This document shows positions 9,450 to 17,480 of a stretch of DNA of 64,000 nt, one piece after another. How positions within the stretch are numbered: position 1 is the first letter of the stretch; each line of letters opens with the position of its first letter. A program made the translations under genes and the position numbers. Under the pieces are notes generated by a model that saw nothing but the letters and a program-made list of their open reading frames with translations, was not told where the DNA came from and ran no database searches. This DNA is from Dehalococcoidia bacterium (lineage in GTDB: Bacteria > Chloroflexota > Dehalococcoidia > Tepidiformales > Tepidiformaceae): NCBI GenBank assembly GCA_020432045.1, contig JAGQHB010000043.1, positions 39,614 to 103,613 of the forward strand. Direction: 5' to 3'.

Positions 9450-10688
9450 TCAGATGGTGTTCATCGTGAATTGCTGGGGTCGTTCGAAGACTTTTTCTTC
9501 GACTCCGACGCGAACGACCTCGCGACCCTGGCTGTCGTAGCCGACAACGACATCGTCATAGATCTCGTGGACCACGCCGTTCAGGCTTAGCTCCTGGATC
9601 TTCGGCCCCTTTTCGATCTTAAAGCTGAAGACGATGGTTTGAGAGGCGCGGAAGAGCTGGAGGACAGCGAGGAGCTCCCGGCTCGGGTTCGAATAGCGTT
9701 CGATGGCGTGGTCCACGCCGGGCCCGAACATCTGCTTCAGGTAGTCCCGCGGTACCCAGCGCGGCGGAATGTAGTAGACATTCGGTTGGGTGCCGAACTG
9801 GGGATACAGCGGCAGCGCTACCTTCTCGACGTGGACGAGGAAGTAGAGGGGGTTAGTCGGGTCTTCGACCCAAAGACCGGCATCATCGACTTTCGCCAGT
9901 CCCTGCAGCCGGATCTTGCCGATGCAGGCAGTCATACAACGGGTCTCCATCGGAAGGCCTTCGGTCAGGGGGTCGGAGCCTTCGACGCGTGGGAAGCAGC
10001 CGATGCACTTCTCGGACGTGCGTGTGTTCGGACGGTACATCGACTTCTTATAGGGGCAGGCGTCAACGCACTTTCGATAGCCGCGGCAGCGTCCCTGATC
10101 GATGAGGACGATGCCGTCTTCCTCCCGCTTGTAGATGGCGTTGCGCGGGCAGGCAGCGAGGCAGGCGGGGTACGTGCAGTGGTTACAGATCCGCTGGAGG
10201 TAGAAGAACCAGCCATCGTGCACCGGCAACTGCACGCCGTCTTTCGGGAACTTCGTCGCCGAGTCCTCGTGGATGTTCGGTGCCTTCCATTCTTCCTGGG
10301 TAGGCGTATATCCGGTGACCATTTTCGTCAGCCCGTCGGCCGTCTCGAACACGGTTTTGCCGTCGAACGTTCCGTACGGGGCACGAGTCGTGAGCGGCAC
10401 TGATCTGTCCCAGACCTGGCCGCCGGGGTTCGCCTTTTCCTGCAGGTCGAGTACCTTGACGTCCCAGTTCTGGGGATAGCCCCCATATGGCTTGGTCTCG
10501 ACGTTGTTCCACCACATCAGTTCTTGACCGGGCGAGAAGGTCCAGGTGGTCTTGCAGGCCATGGTGCATGTCTGGCAGGCGATGCACCGGTTTGTATTGA
10601 AGACTGCGGCGAACTGCCACTTGGCATTGCCGTTGTCGAAGCGGTAGTCCATTTCGCGGCCGAGTTGCCAGTTGTAGACCTTTGCCAT
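9450..10688 (-). CDS. Type II DMSO-reductase-family FeS (beta) subunit, NarH-like
   Basis: The 412-aa ferredoxin-like protein has four cysteine groups: C35/38/41/45 (CIACQTCTMAC), C168/171/176/180, C201/207/211 and C228/231/251/255. In the third group the second ligand position is tyrosine (CRGYRKC), as expected for the [3Fe-4S] cluster of this family, where Trp or Tyr replaces Cys. It wires electrons from the molybdenum subunit to the haem subunit. The ATG at 10688 overlaps the preceding stop (TGATG), with GGAGGTG in the end of that gene. It has no signal peptide, so it should ride through Tat with the alpha subunit. Confidence 0.92.
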   Translation of the reverse strand: MAKVYNWQLGREMDYRFDNGNAKWQFAAVFNTNRCIACQTCTMACKTTWTFSPGQELMWWNNVETKPYGGYPQNWDVKVLDLQEKANPGGQVWDRSVPLTTRAPYGTFDGKTVFETADGLTKMVTGYTPTQEEWKAPNIHEDSATKFPKDGVQLPVHDGWFFYLQRICNHCTYPACLAACPRNAIYKREEDGIVLIDQGRCRGYRKCVDACPYKKSMYRPNTRTSEKCIGCFPRVEGSDPLTEGLPMETRCMTACIGKIRLQGLAKVDDAGLWVEDPTNPLYFLVHVEKVALPLYPQFGTQPNVYYIPPRWVPRDYLKQMFGPGVDHAIERYSNPSRELLAVLQLFRASQTIVFSFKIEKGPKIQELSLNGVVHEIYDDVVVGYDSQGREVVRVGVEEKVFERPQQFTMNTI

Positions 10689-10960
10689 CACTGCACCTCC
10701 AGTGCGCGGGCCGGACCGTAAACGCCGTCAATAAGTCCGCGGATGAATGCCTCCCCTCGTGCTTCCAGGACGGCGTGTGTGCCGGCAAAGAAGCGCGAGG
10801 AGAAGATGTGGAAGACCTTCTCTTTGGGCATCCCCATCAGTGCGAACTCCTCAATGAAGCAGCGAGCCATCTCGGCGTCGATGTCGACTCCGGGGGGAAC
10901 GGGGAAGCGGTGGGCGACGAACTCCATCGGGTCGTCGCCTTCGAACTCCTTCTCGGCCAT
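10688..10960 (-). CDS. Unrecognised 90-aa protein between alpha and beta subunit genes
   Basis: This small soluble protein starts at ATG 10960, whose A is also the last base of the alpha-subunit stop. It ends at 10688, sharing a base with the beta-subunit ATG. It is acidic at the N-terminus (EKEFEGDDPMEF) and continues with PVPPGVDIDAEMARCFIEEF, MPKEKVFHIFSSRFFAGTH and EAFIRGLIDGVYG. It has one cysteine and no signal or membrane segment. Coupling on both sides implies near-stoichiometric synthesis with the subunits. I do not recognise the family. An accessory subunit or maturation factor is a guess from context. Confidence 0.75.
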   Translation of the reverse strand: MAEKEFEGDDPMEFVAHRFPVPPGVDIDAEMARCFIEEFALMGMPKEKVFHIFSSRFFAGTHAVLEARGEAFIRGLIDGVYGPARALEVQ

Positions 10961-13900
10961 CAGGCGCCTCCCCTCGAACGGTTGAATCCACCCCTGATGT
11001 AGGCCTGCATAACGGCGTTCTCTGCCGCGGGGGCCATTCCGTTCTGGCCGGGCGCCCAATTCCCGTCCTCGGCCTTCGTGATCTTGACAAGGGTTTCCTT
11101 CGGGACAGTGTTGACGGCGTGGTTGTCGGCCTCGCCACCGAACATGAAGGCCTGGGCCGCCTTGGCCTTGTGGAAGAGGGTGTCGGTCTGATGCATGGGC
11201 ATCGACCAGTCCTTGGTGACGCTTTGATGCGAGCCGTAGCGGAAGTTGGACTGGTAGCCGGTATCTTCTGAAACGGCCCGGCCATCGGGGCGTGTCTCGT
11301 GACCCTTCACGCTTTTCGGGGTGGACCCGAAGCCTCCGTGCTTGGTCATCACGGTGCCGCGAGGGTAGGACTGGTTGGTCTTTACGCGGAGCATAAGCCG
11401 GGCGACCTTGTATTCCGGGTCATCCGGCTTCCAGCCGATATAGGGCCGGTCCGCGGGGTTGGCATCGACCCAGACGTAGTCGCCGTCCTTGAGGCCGAGG
11501 GCTTTTACGTCCTCGGGGTTCATGTGCAGCTGCTGATCTCCAACGTGCGGGAGCCGCTTGTCCTCCCGGTATGGGTCGGCGAAGTTCGACTGCCAGAGCA
11601 CCATCAGATCCTGGCTGTACCAGGAGGAGTGGACCGAGTGGCGCGTCTTCGGGGTGAGGAAGTAGAAGTTGTAGCCCTGTTCCCAGAGCGGGTTCTTCGT
11701 CTGTTTCGCTTCTGCCCAGGGCAGCTTGATGTTGCGGACAGTCCGCCTCTCGGGGTCCATGTCGTCGCGGGAGATGCCGTAGTCGTTCGGGCGAATGAGT
11801 GGGTTGGAACTGACGATGACGTTCGGCAGGTAGGGGGTTGCCTCGGGGCCTTCGCGATGAACGATGAAGTTCTCGCCGAAGTCGATTGCCTCGGGAATGT
11901 CGCAGTAGGAGTTCATGCGTCCCGTATCGGTGTGGAACGGCATGTCGTCGTGGACCTGCTCCCAGTAGGGAATGCGAGGATAGGTGCGGAACAGCAGCAG
12001 TGCTGAACCAGGTTCTCCATATTTGCCAGCCATCATGTCGTCGACCTTGTAGCCGCGCGTCGTGGCACTGGCATCCAGGAGCCGCTGCACATAGATATCG
12101 GTGCGGCCTTCGATTGCGAACTTCCAGTAGTCGGCAAAGCGGGTGTCGTTGAGTTCGACGCCAAGGGCCTGGGCGACGCCGGCCATGATGGAGATATCGT
12201 CCTTGGTGTCGTAGATGGGCTTGACGCCGCCCTTCCAGACATTCAGGAACGGATTCTGGCAGGAGGCGGTGACTTCGTGTTGCTGGAACTCAAGCCAAGA
12301 GTTGGCAGGGAAGACGAAGTCCGCGTACTCGCAGGTAAGCGTCATCTCGATGTCCTGCGTCATGATCATGTCGACTTTGGGGAGGACGTTGAAAAGGACG
12401 CCATAGAGCCACTTCGCGTTGTTGATGAGGTTCACGTTCGTGACCCAGATCACCTTGGTGGGCGATGGCATATGGGTAGCGCCGGTAAAGACCTTCCGGC
12501 CCGCCTTCGGCGTATCGACGATGAGCGCCTGGTCTCCGTGATCCCAGTACGCGGGTTCCTCGTCCTTCGTGTACTTGTGAGTCTTGATGAGCTTGCCGTC
12601 GACGGCCGGGTCGAGGTTCGGGGCGAACGGATCCTCGGTGAGCCAACCGGGCCAACCCGGGCCAGATTCCGGTGATCCCTGGAAGAGGCCGCCCTTGTAG
12701 TTCCCGGCCCACGAATACACTCCGGCACCGGGTTTGCCAATGTTACCTGTCAGCATCATGGGCAGATGAACGGCACGGTTGTGGAGGGTGGCATGGAACC
12801 AGTGGTTAATGCCTTCACCGACGTGGATGGCAGCAGGCTTGATCGTCGCGAGATCAATCGCGAGCTGCTCGATAAGGGTCTTCGGTGAGCCACTGATCTC
12901 GGCGACGGTGTCGAGGTCGTAGTCGGCAAGGTGCGTGCGGTAGGCCTGCCAGATAGTGAGGACTTCGACTTGCTTACCGTCGACAGTTGTGACGGTGCCC
13001 TTGTATTCGAGATCCGGATCGACGCCCTTCGCGGTCAGGTTCGCGCCAACGTCATCGCGGGTGACGGCCTTGAGGGACTGGCTGGCGGCGTCGTAGACGA
13101 CGTAGTCCTGGAGCTTGCCGTACTGGGCGTCGGTGAGGTGCTGGATCTTGTAGCTGGGGCCGTCCTTCGAAAGCCCCGGCCGGTAGCCAGCGATCACATC
13201 TGCCGGGTTGAGGCGCTTGAGGGTGTCCGCGCGCATGAGCAGCGGGAAGTCGGTGTGCCCTTTGACGAAGGGTGCATCGTAGAGGTTCCGGTCCATCAGC
13301 AGTTTGGTGACGCCGAGGAAGATCGCAAGGTCGCCGAGGCCGGGCCTGCATGGAATCCAGTAGTCCGCCTTGGTGGCCGGAGGACTGTACTCCGGGGTGA
13401 TCGTGACGATCTTGCCGCCCCGCTCCATCGTTTCGATGAAGAAGTGCGCATCGGCCATCTTGTTTTCGACAAGGTTCTTACCCACGCCGACGTGGAGGCG
13501 CGTGTTGCGCATGTCGTTGAAGTCGCAGTCGGGATTTTGGAGTCCGGTAACGAAGGGAACTCCGGGCGCCTGATCGCCGTGCCAGGTGTAGTTGGACCAG
13601 TTTCGGCTGCCATGGGCCTCTTCGGGGCCGACGCCACGGACGTGCGTATCGAGCAACGCCATCATGTTGGCGTTCCGGTACATGCCGTACTTGCCCATGA
13701 CGCCGAGCAGGCCCATGCCGCCGCGCATCTTGAACGTCATGGTCCCTGCGCCGTCCATCTTGTCGACCATCTCGGGCTGGTAGCCCTCGGAGAGGAGAAG
13801 CTGTTTGCCCTTGTCGCCCGAGTAGCGGGTAGCAGTCGAAATCAGGCCCTTGGCAGCGTACTTGAACGCGTCGTCCCAATTGACCTTAACGAACGTGTCT

Positions 13901-14400
13901 TCGCCACGGGCCGAGAACATGTACTTGGCACGGGTGGCAGTATCAAGGTCCGGGAAGCCGTCATCGGCCCACTGCTTCCAACCCTTCCGGATCATGGGGC
14001 CCTTGAGACGATGAGGCCCGTAGATCCGGCGTGTGAGGGTGACGCCCTTGTTACAGCCACGCGGGTTCCAGGCTGCCGTGGCCTTGTTGCCGAACATGTC
14101 GCCAACGTTTTGCGAGTCATAGTTCTGTTCGGTGCGCATGACGACACCGTTGCGCACGAACGCGCGGAGGCGGCAGTTGTGTGTGCAGTTCGGTGCGCAG
14201 ATGAAGGTGAATGAGGAGTCGTAGCGGTACTGGTCGCGGTAGATCTTCTCCCAGCCACGGTTTGGGTAGAAGGCGAGGGGGTTATCGAGATTCGGCGTTG
14301 TCTGGAGGAAGGCCAGCTGGCTTTCCATGTAGACCGCCGTCGCAGCGGCGGCAGTGCCGGCGCTGATCTTCAGGAAGCCTCTGCGGCTCAGTTTGGACAT
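10960..14400 (-). CDS. Type II DMSO-reductase-family molybdopterin catalytic subunit, Tat-exported (NarG/NxrA/SerA-like)
   Basis: The 1146-aa protein begins with a Tat leader (SRRGFLK at residues 5-11). An FS0 cluster motif follows with C68, C72, C76 and C116 (CAPNCTHNC ... GCNKG). The likely molybdenum-ligating Asp lies in YTWHGDQAPG (Asp276), which places it with the Asp-ligated type II enzymes. That group includes nitrate reductases, nitrite oxidoreductases, and selenate, chlorate, dimethylsulfide and ethylbenzene enzymes. The substrate cannot be read from sequence. Nitrate or nitrite is favoured by the neighbouring nos and nirK genes. ATG 14400 has GGGAGGGG upstream. The longer frame to 14604 lies inside the MobB-FmdE gene and is not needed. 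A 427-codon frame on the opposite strand is a shadow. Confidence 0.92.
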   Translation of the reverse strand: MSKLSRRGFLKISAGTAAAATAVYMESQLAFLQTTPNLDNPLAFYPNRGWEKIYRDQYRYDSSFTFICAPNCTHNCRLRAFVRNGVVMRTEQNYDSQNVGDMFGNKATAAWNPRGCNKGVTLTRRIYGPHRLKGPMIRKGWKQWADDGFPDLDTATRAKYMFSARGEDTFVKVNWDDAFKYAAKGLISTATRYSGDKGKQLLLSEGYQPEMVDKMDGAGTMTFKMRGGMGLLGVMGKYGMYRNANMMALLDTHVRGVGPEEAHGSRNWSNYTWHGDQAPGVPFVTGLQNPDCDFNDMRNTRLHVGVGKNLVENKMADAHFFIETMERGGKIVTITPEYSPPATKADYWIPCRPGLGDLAIFLGVTKLLMDRNLYDAPFVKGHTDFPLLMRADTLKRLNPADVIAGYRPGLSKDGPSYKIQHLTDAQYGKLQDYVVYDAASQSLKAVTRDDVGANLTAKGVDPDLEYKGTVTTVDGKQVEVLTIWQAYRTHLADYDLDTVAEISGSPKTLIEQLAIDLATIKPAAIHVGEGINHWFHATLHNRAVHLPMMLTGNIGKPGAGVYSWAGNYKGGLFQGSPESGPGWPGWLTEDPFAPNLDPAVDGKLIKTHKYTKDEEPAYWDHGDQALIVDTPKAGRKVFTGATHMPSPTKVIWVTNVNLINNAKWLYGVLFNVLPKVDMIMTQDIEMTLTCEYADFVFPANSWLEFQQHEVTASCQNPFLNVWKGGVKPIYDTKDDISIMAGVAQALGVELNDTRFADYWKFAIEGRTDIYVQRLLDASATTRGYKVDDMMAGKYGEPGSALLLFRTYPRIPYWEQVHDDMPFHTDTGRMNSYCDIPEAIDFGENFIVHREGPEATPYLPNVIVSSNPLIRPNDYGISRDDMDPERRTVRNIKLPWAEAKQTKNPLWEQGYNFYFLTPKTRHSVHSSWYSQDLMVLWQSNFADPYREDKRLPHVGDQQLHMNPEDVKALGLKDGDYVWVDANPADRPYIGWKPDDPEYKVARLMLRVKTNQSYPRGTVMTKHGGFGSTPKSVKGHETRPDGRAVSEDTGYQSNFRYGSHQSVTKDWSMPMHQTDTLFHKAKAAQAFMFGGEADNHAVNTVPKETLVKITKAEDGNWAPGQNGMAPAAENAVMQAYIRGGFNRSRGGA

Positions 14401-14402
14401 GT

Positions 14403-15452
14403 TCAGCCCCTCCCGTTCCAGAGATGGTGTGTGCCAGCACATGGCCGGCATCGAATTCCCGCATCCGTTAACACTTCGCGACCATCGGAGACTTCTTCTC
14501 CGCATTGGCCACAGCTCGTCCGGCGCGCCGGTGGCCCGGGCCGGTCGAACTGGTCGATGTCGGCATCCACGGCGGTTGCCGTGAACAGATCTTCTGGTGT
14601 CCACGTGGCGTAGGCCCGGCGCTGGGCATCGTGGCGGTCTTCGCCGTCGTTCGCGCCAGCGGTGGCGCGGTCGCGGAGATCAGTCCGTGCCGCGACGCGG
14701 ACGGCCTTACCGGTCGTTGTATCGAGGAAGGTTGCTGCGAGCTTCCCGTAGTCGAGAAAGCGCAGTGTGCGCCTGCCGGGACGACAACCAGTCACAGCCT
14801 GGACGGCGTCGGCTGCACAACGATCGGTTTCGAGTACTACGACGAGGCGTTTGGCGCGGTCGGGCACGGCGAGTCCGAGCAGAGCGGTCCCATGGAGGGC
14901 GAGGCGTGTGCCAAGGACGAGCCCAGCACAGGCGTGGCCGCCATGGAATTCGGCTGCATAGCGGACAGTCCGCTGTAGTTCGCGGTCCTCGCCCGCCAAC
15001 GCAGCGGCATAGATAGCGGCAGTTTCGGCATCGGCCTCAAGCGAATCGAGCGACCAACGTCCGACGACCATCTCATCCGTGGCTGGTTCTAGCAGGGCAG
15101 AGAGGATCGTCGGGTATGGCTCGGGCGAATGCGTCTCAACGAGCACGAGGTCGAGGCCGCCCGGAAGTGTGGCTGCGAGCGACGGAATCGCTTCGTCTGC
15201 AGCGGCGACGTTCAGCTGCGTGCGCTCGGGCGTGCGCAGGAGCATTGCCGAGGGAGCAGCCTTCCAGATCCGGCCGGATGATTTCTCAGGCAGGTCGAGG
15301 GTGTGATGGGAGCGCTTGATATAGCCAACCCGGATGCCCTGGGTTTGCAGGTTCTCTACTATTCGGACGGCCATGGAAGTCTTACCGGACCGCGAGGGGC
15401 CGCGAACGCAGAGGATCGGGGGCAGTGTTCTAGGTGCAGATTCGTGAATCAT
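14403..15452 (-). CDS. mobB: MobB (molybdopterin guanine dinucleotide factor) fused to an FmdE-like zinc-ribbon domain
   Basis: The 349-aa protein has two parts. Residues 1-150 are a MobB GTP-binding domain with P-loop GPSRSGKT (18-25), GYIKRSHH and VLVETH. Residues 165-260 match the FmdE domain: FHGGHACAGLVLGTR (His170, Cys175), LETDRCAADAVQAVTGC (Cys212, Cys223), DYGKLAATF. The C-terminus is a zinc ribbon with Cys314/317/335/338. MobB aids attachment of GMP to molybdopterin. FmdE-type domains are linked to molybdenum/tungsten enzymes such as formylmethanofuran dehydrogenase. The gene heads the operon, ending two bases before the catalytic-subunit ATG, and has a CRP-like site 44 bases upstream. 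Confidence 0.88.
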   Translation of the reverse strand: MIHESAPRTLPPILCVRGPSRSGKTSMAVRIVENLQTQGIRVGYIKRSHHTLDLPEKSSGRIWKAAPSAMLLRTPERTQLNVAAADEAIPSLAATLPGGLDLVLVETHSPEPYPTILSALLEPATDEMVVGRWSLDSLEADAETAAIYAAALAGEDRELQRTVRYAAEFHGGHACAGLVLGTRLALHGTALLGLAVPDRAKRLVVVLETDRCAADAVQAVTGCRPGRRTLRFLDYGKLAATFLDTTTGKAVRVAARTDLRDRATAGANDGEDRHDAQRRAYATWTPEDLFTATAVDADIDQFDRPGPPARRTSCGQCGEEVSDGREVLTDAGIRCRPCAGTHHLWNGRG

Positions 15453-15495
15453 GCTTGGCCTCGCCGCAACAATGCGGCCGGACGATTGGTGATGA

Positions 15496-15511
15496 TGTGA
15501 CTCTTGTCACG
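15496..15511. promoter_or_regulatory. CRP/FNR-family operator upstream of the molybdenum-enzyme operon
   Basis: TGTGACTCTTGTCACG matches TGTGA-N6-TCACA at nine of ten informative bases and is symmetric as GTGAC-N4-GTCAC. Its centre (15503.5) is 41.5 bases before a start site that would follow from a weak -10 hexamer CATTGT (15474-15469, minus strand). That is the spacing of a class II activator promoter. The rest of the 295-bp gap between nosY and mobB (15453-15747) shows no gene. Confidence 0.7.
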
Positions 15512-15747
15512 GGCCGCGCGGTATCGGCGCGGGGCATGGGAGGCACGACGGCCGACGACGAATCCGGATGGTCTGCCGTGTGCGACCGCCGTTTCCCCAT
15601 CGCTGTCCATCCATATCTTCTGAGCCGGGGCGGTGGGAGATTAAAGGCCTACCCGGGCCGGCAGTGGAGATTCACCAGTAACGGTTGAGATGCGGCGCCA
15701 GTGCGGATCGGGATTGGTGACCAGGGCCCTGAATGCTGACGCTGTAC

Positions 15748-16569
15748 TCAGGCGTCGCGGGTGCGGGCGACGGCGAGGGCAGCGGCCAACGGCGCAAGTG
15801 CCCAGACCGCGAGCATCGAGCCGAGCAGAGCAATACCGGCGGCTGTCCCAACTTCATTGGCCACGTAGGAGCCCAGCGGCCCGAGCACCTCCAGGTCTGG
15901 TTCGAGGCTCATGATCGCGAGGATTCGGACGCATTCGATCGGGTTCCCAAGGACGACGAGGAGGAGCGTACGCCCCGACGAAGACACGGCGAGGGCGAGT
16001 CCTACGGCCCCGAGGTCGTACAGCAGGACCATGACGAACCAGGCGACGATCGCAATCGAGAGTGCCTTGAGGCGCCCATCGGAAAGCACGGAGATGAGCA
16101 TGCCAATGCTGAGCATGGCAGTGGCGAGCACGGCCGAAAGGGCGACGAAGAGAAGATAGTGGTTCACGTCTGTGATAGGGCTGACAAGTGCCATGACCAT
16201 CCCGGCGGTGCCGAACCCGAGGGCGATGGACGCCCAGACGGCGGCCACAAGGCCAAGGTATTTCCCAATGATGACCTGGCTGGATGAGATTGGCTGGGCC
16301 AACAGGGTGGCGAGCGTGCCGCGCTCACGTTCTCCGGCTATGGAACTGGCGCCGAGGACGAGCGCAAGAAGTGGGACGAGCAGCAAGCAGAGATTGATGA
16401 GTCCTGCCGTAGTACGGCTAAAGCCTTGCTGGCCGATATCGCCACCGCTGCCCTGAACAAGGGATAAGAGGAGGGCGACAAGCGCGAACGTCCCGGCAAA
16501 CGCGATGAGCCAGCGGCCGCGATATGCGTCGCGCAGCTCCTTCCGGAATATGACGGCGATTTCTCTCAT
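15748..16569 (-). CDS. nosY: NosY-like ABC-2 permease of the nos maturation system
   Basis: The 273-aa protein has six predicted membrane helices and the NosY/ABC-2 signature SSIAGERERGTLATLLAQPISSSQVIIGKYLGL. It forms the membrane part of the NosFY exporter, which helps build the copper-sulfide centre of nitrous oxide reductase in the periplasm. Its ATG overlaps the nosF stop by four bases (ATGA). It is the last nos gene. The 295-bp gap downstream carries the operator of the next operon but no clear intrinsic terminator. Confidence 0.88.
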   Translation of the reverse strand: MREIAVIFRKELRDAYRGRWLIAFAGTFALVALLLSLVQGSGGDIGQQGFSRTTAGLINLCLLLVPLLALVLGASSIAGERERGTLATLLAQPISSSQVIIGKYLGLVAAVWASIALGFGTAGMVMALVSPITDVNHYLLFVALSAVLATAMLSIGMLISVLSDGRLKALSIAIVAWFVMVLLYDLGAVGLALAVSSSGRTLLLVVLGNPIECVRILAIMSLEPDLEVLGPLGSYVANEVGTAAGIALLGSMLAVWALAPLAAALAVARTRDA

Positions 16570-17480
16570 CGGATGTCTCCCTCATGCGTGAGGTCGTGGA
16601 ACGAAGATGCCGTCTCTGCAGGTGCCTCTTCGACACGGAAGTCGAGGACACGGATTCCCGACGCGAGGAGGCGTTCGACAACCATCGCTTTGTCGAGCGC
16701 CTTGCAACGGACAACAAGCCAGTCACCGGAGCGGGCGACAGCACCGGCTGGTGCAGCTTCCTGGATAATGCCGATGGCATCGGGTGTGTGTCCGTTGAGG
16801 CGGAGGTAGAGGCGGCTCAGCGGCGAGATGGCGGCGGCGGACTCGGAAGCCGGACCAAGGAAGGCGCACTTGCCTCGTTCGAGGGCGAGGACGCGATCCG
16901 CGATGTACGGGACATCTTCCAGCCAATGGGTGGAGAGGACGACGGCTCGTCCGGAATCGCGCTGTTCAAGTACGAGTCTTCTGAGCTCGAGCCTGGCGGG
17001 CATATCGAGACCCGCGACGGGTTCATCGAAGACGAGGAGCATCGGCTCCGCGAGGAGGGCAACGGCCAGGCTGAGGCGTTGGCGCATGCCGCCTGACAGA
17101 GCCCCGACCTTCTTGGCGGCGTGTTCCCCGAGGCCAACCGTTTCCACAAGCTGGTGAGCGCGGGCGGCGGAGACGCGTTTGAGGTCCGCGTAGAAGAGTG
17201 CAGTCTCAGCAACCGTGAGGTCCGTGTGGAAGGCGGGATTTTGGGGCAGATAACCGATCTTTCTCCTTGCGGCAGGACCTGAACGGGCAACATCAATGCC
17301 ATCCACCGTGACATTGCCCTGGAACTTTACGAGGCCCATGAGGCACTTGATGAGGGTTGTCTTGCCAGCACCGTTGGCGCCGATTACAGCGAGCACTTCG
17401 CCAGCGTTGAGTTCAAAGCCGACGTCGTCGAGTGCGGCTACATCTCCGTAGCGCTTTGTCAGTCCGGTAGCGTTCAGCAT
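16566..17480 (-). CDS. nosF: NosF ABC-transporter ATPase
   Basis: The 304-aa ATPase has Walker A GANGAGKT (residues 34-41), the signature LSGGMRQRLSLA, Walker B MLLVFDEPVAGLD and the switch histidine in STHWLEDV. The C-terminal 80 residues form a small extra domain (VARSGDWLVVRCK) like the regulatory tail of NosF/CcmA-type ATPases. ATG 17480 lies eight bases after GGAGGTG and overlaps the nosD stop by seven bases. GTG 17489 is an alternative. It pairs with NosY and delivers substrate to NosD. Confidence 0.92.
   Translation of the reverse strand: MLNATGLTKRYGDVAALDDVGFELNAGEVLAVIGANGAGKTTLIKCLMGLVKFQGNVTVDGIDVARSGPAARRKIGYLPQNPAFHTDLTVAETALFYADLKRVSAARAHQLVETVGLGEHAAKKVGALSGGMRQRLSLAVALLAEPMLLVFDEPVAGLDMPARLELRRLVLEQRDSGRAVVLSTHWLEDVPYIADRVLALERGKCAFLGPASESAAAISPLSRLYLRLNGHTPDAIGIIQEAAPAGAVARSGDWLVVRCKALDKAMVVERLLASGIRVLDFRVEEAPAETASSFHDLTHEGDIR

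Noticed and set aside
12931..14214. 427-codon frame on the plus strand
   Set aside because: Antisense to the molybdopterin catalytic subunit; Val/Asp/Arg-rich composition typical of a GC-rich shadow frame.
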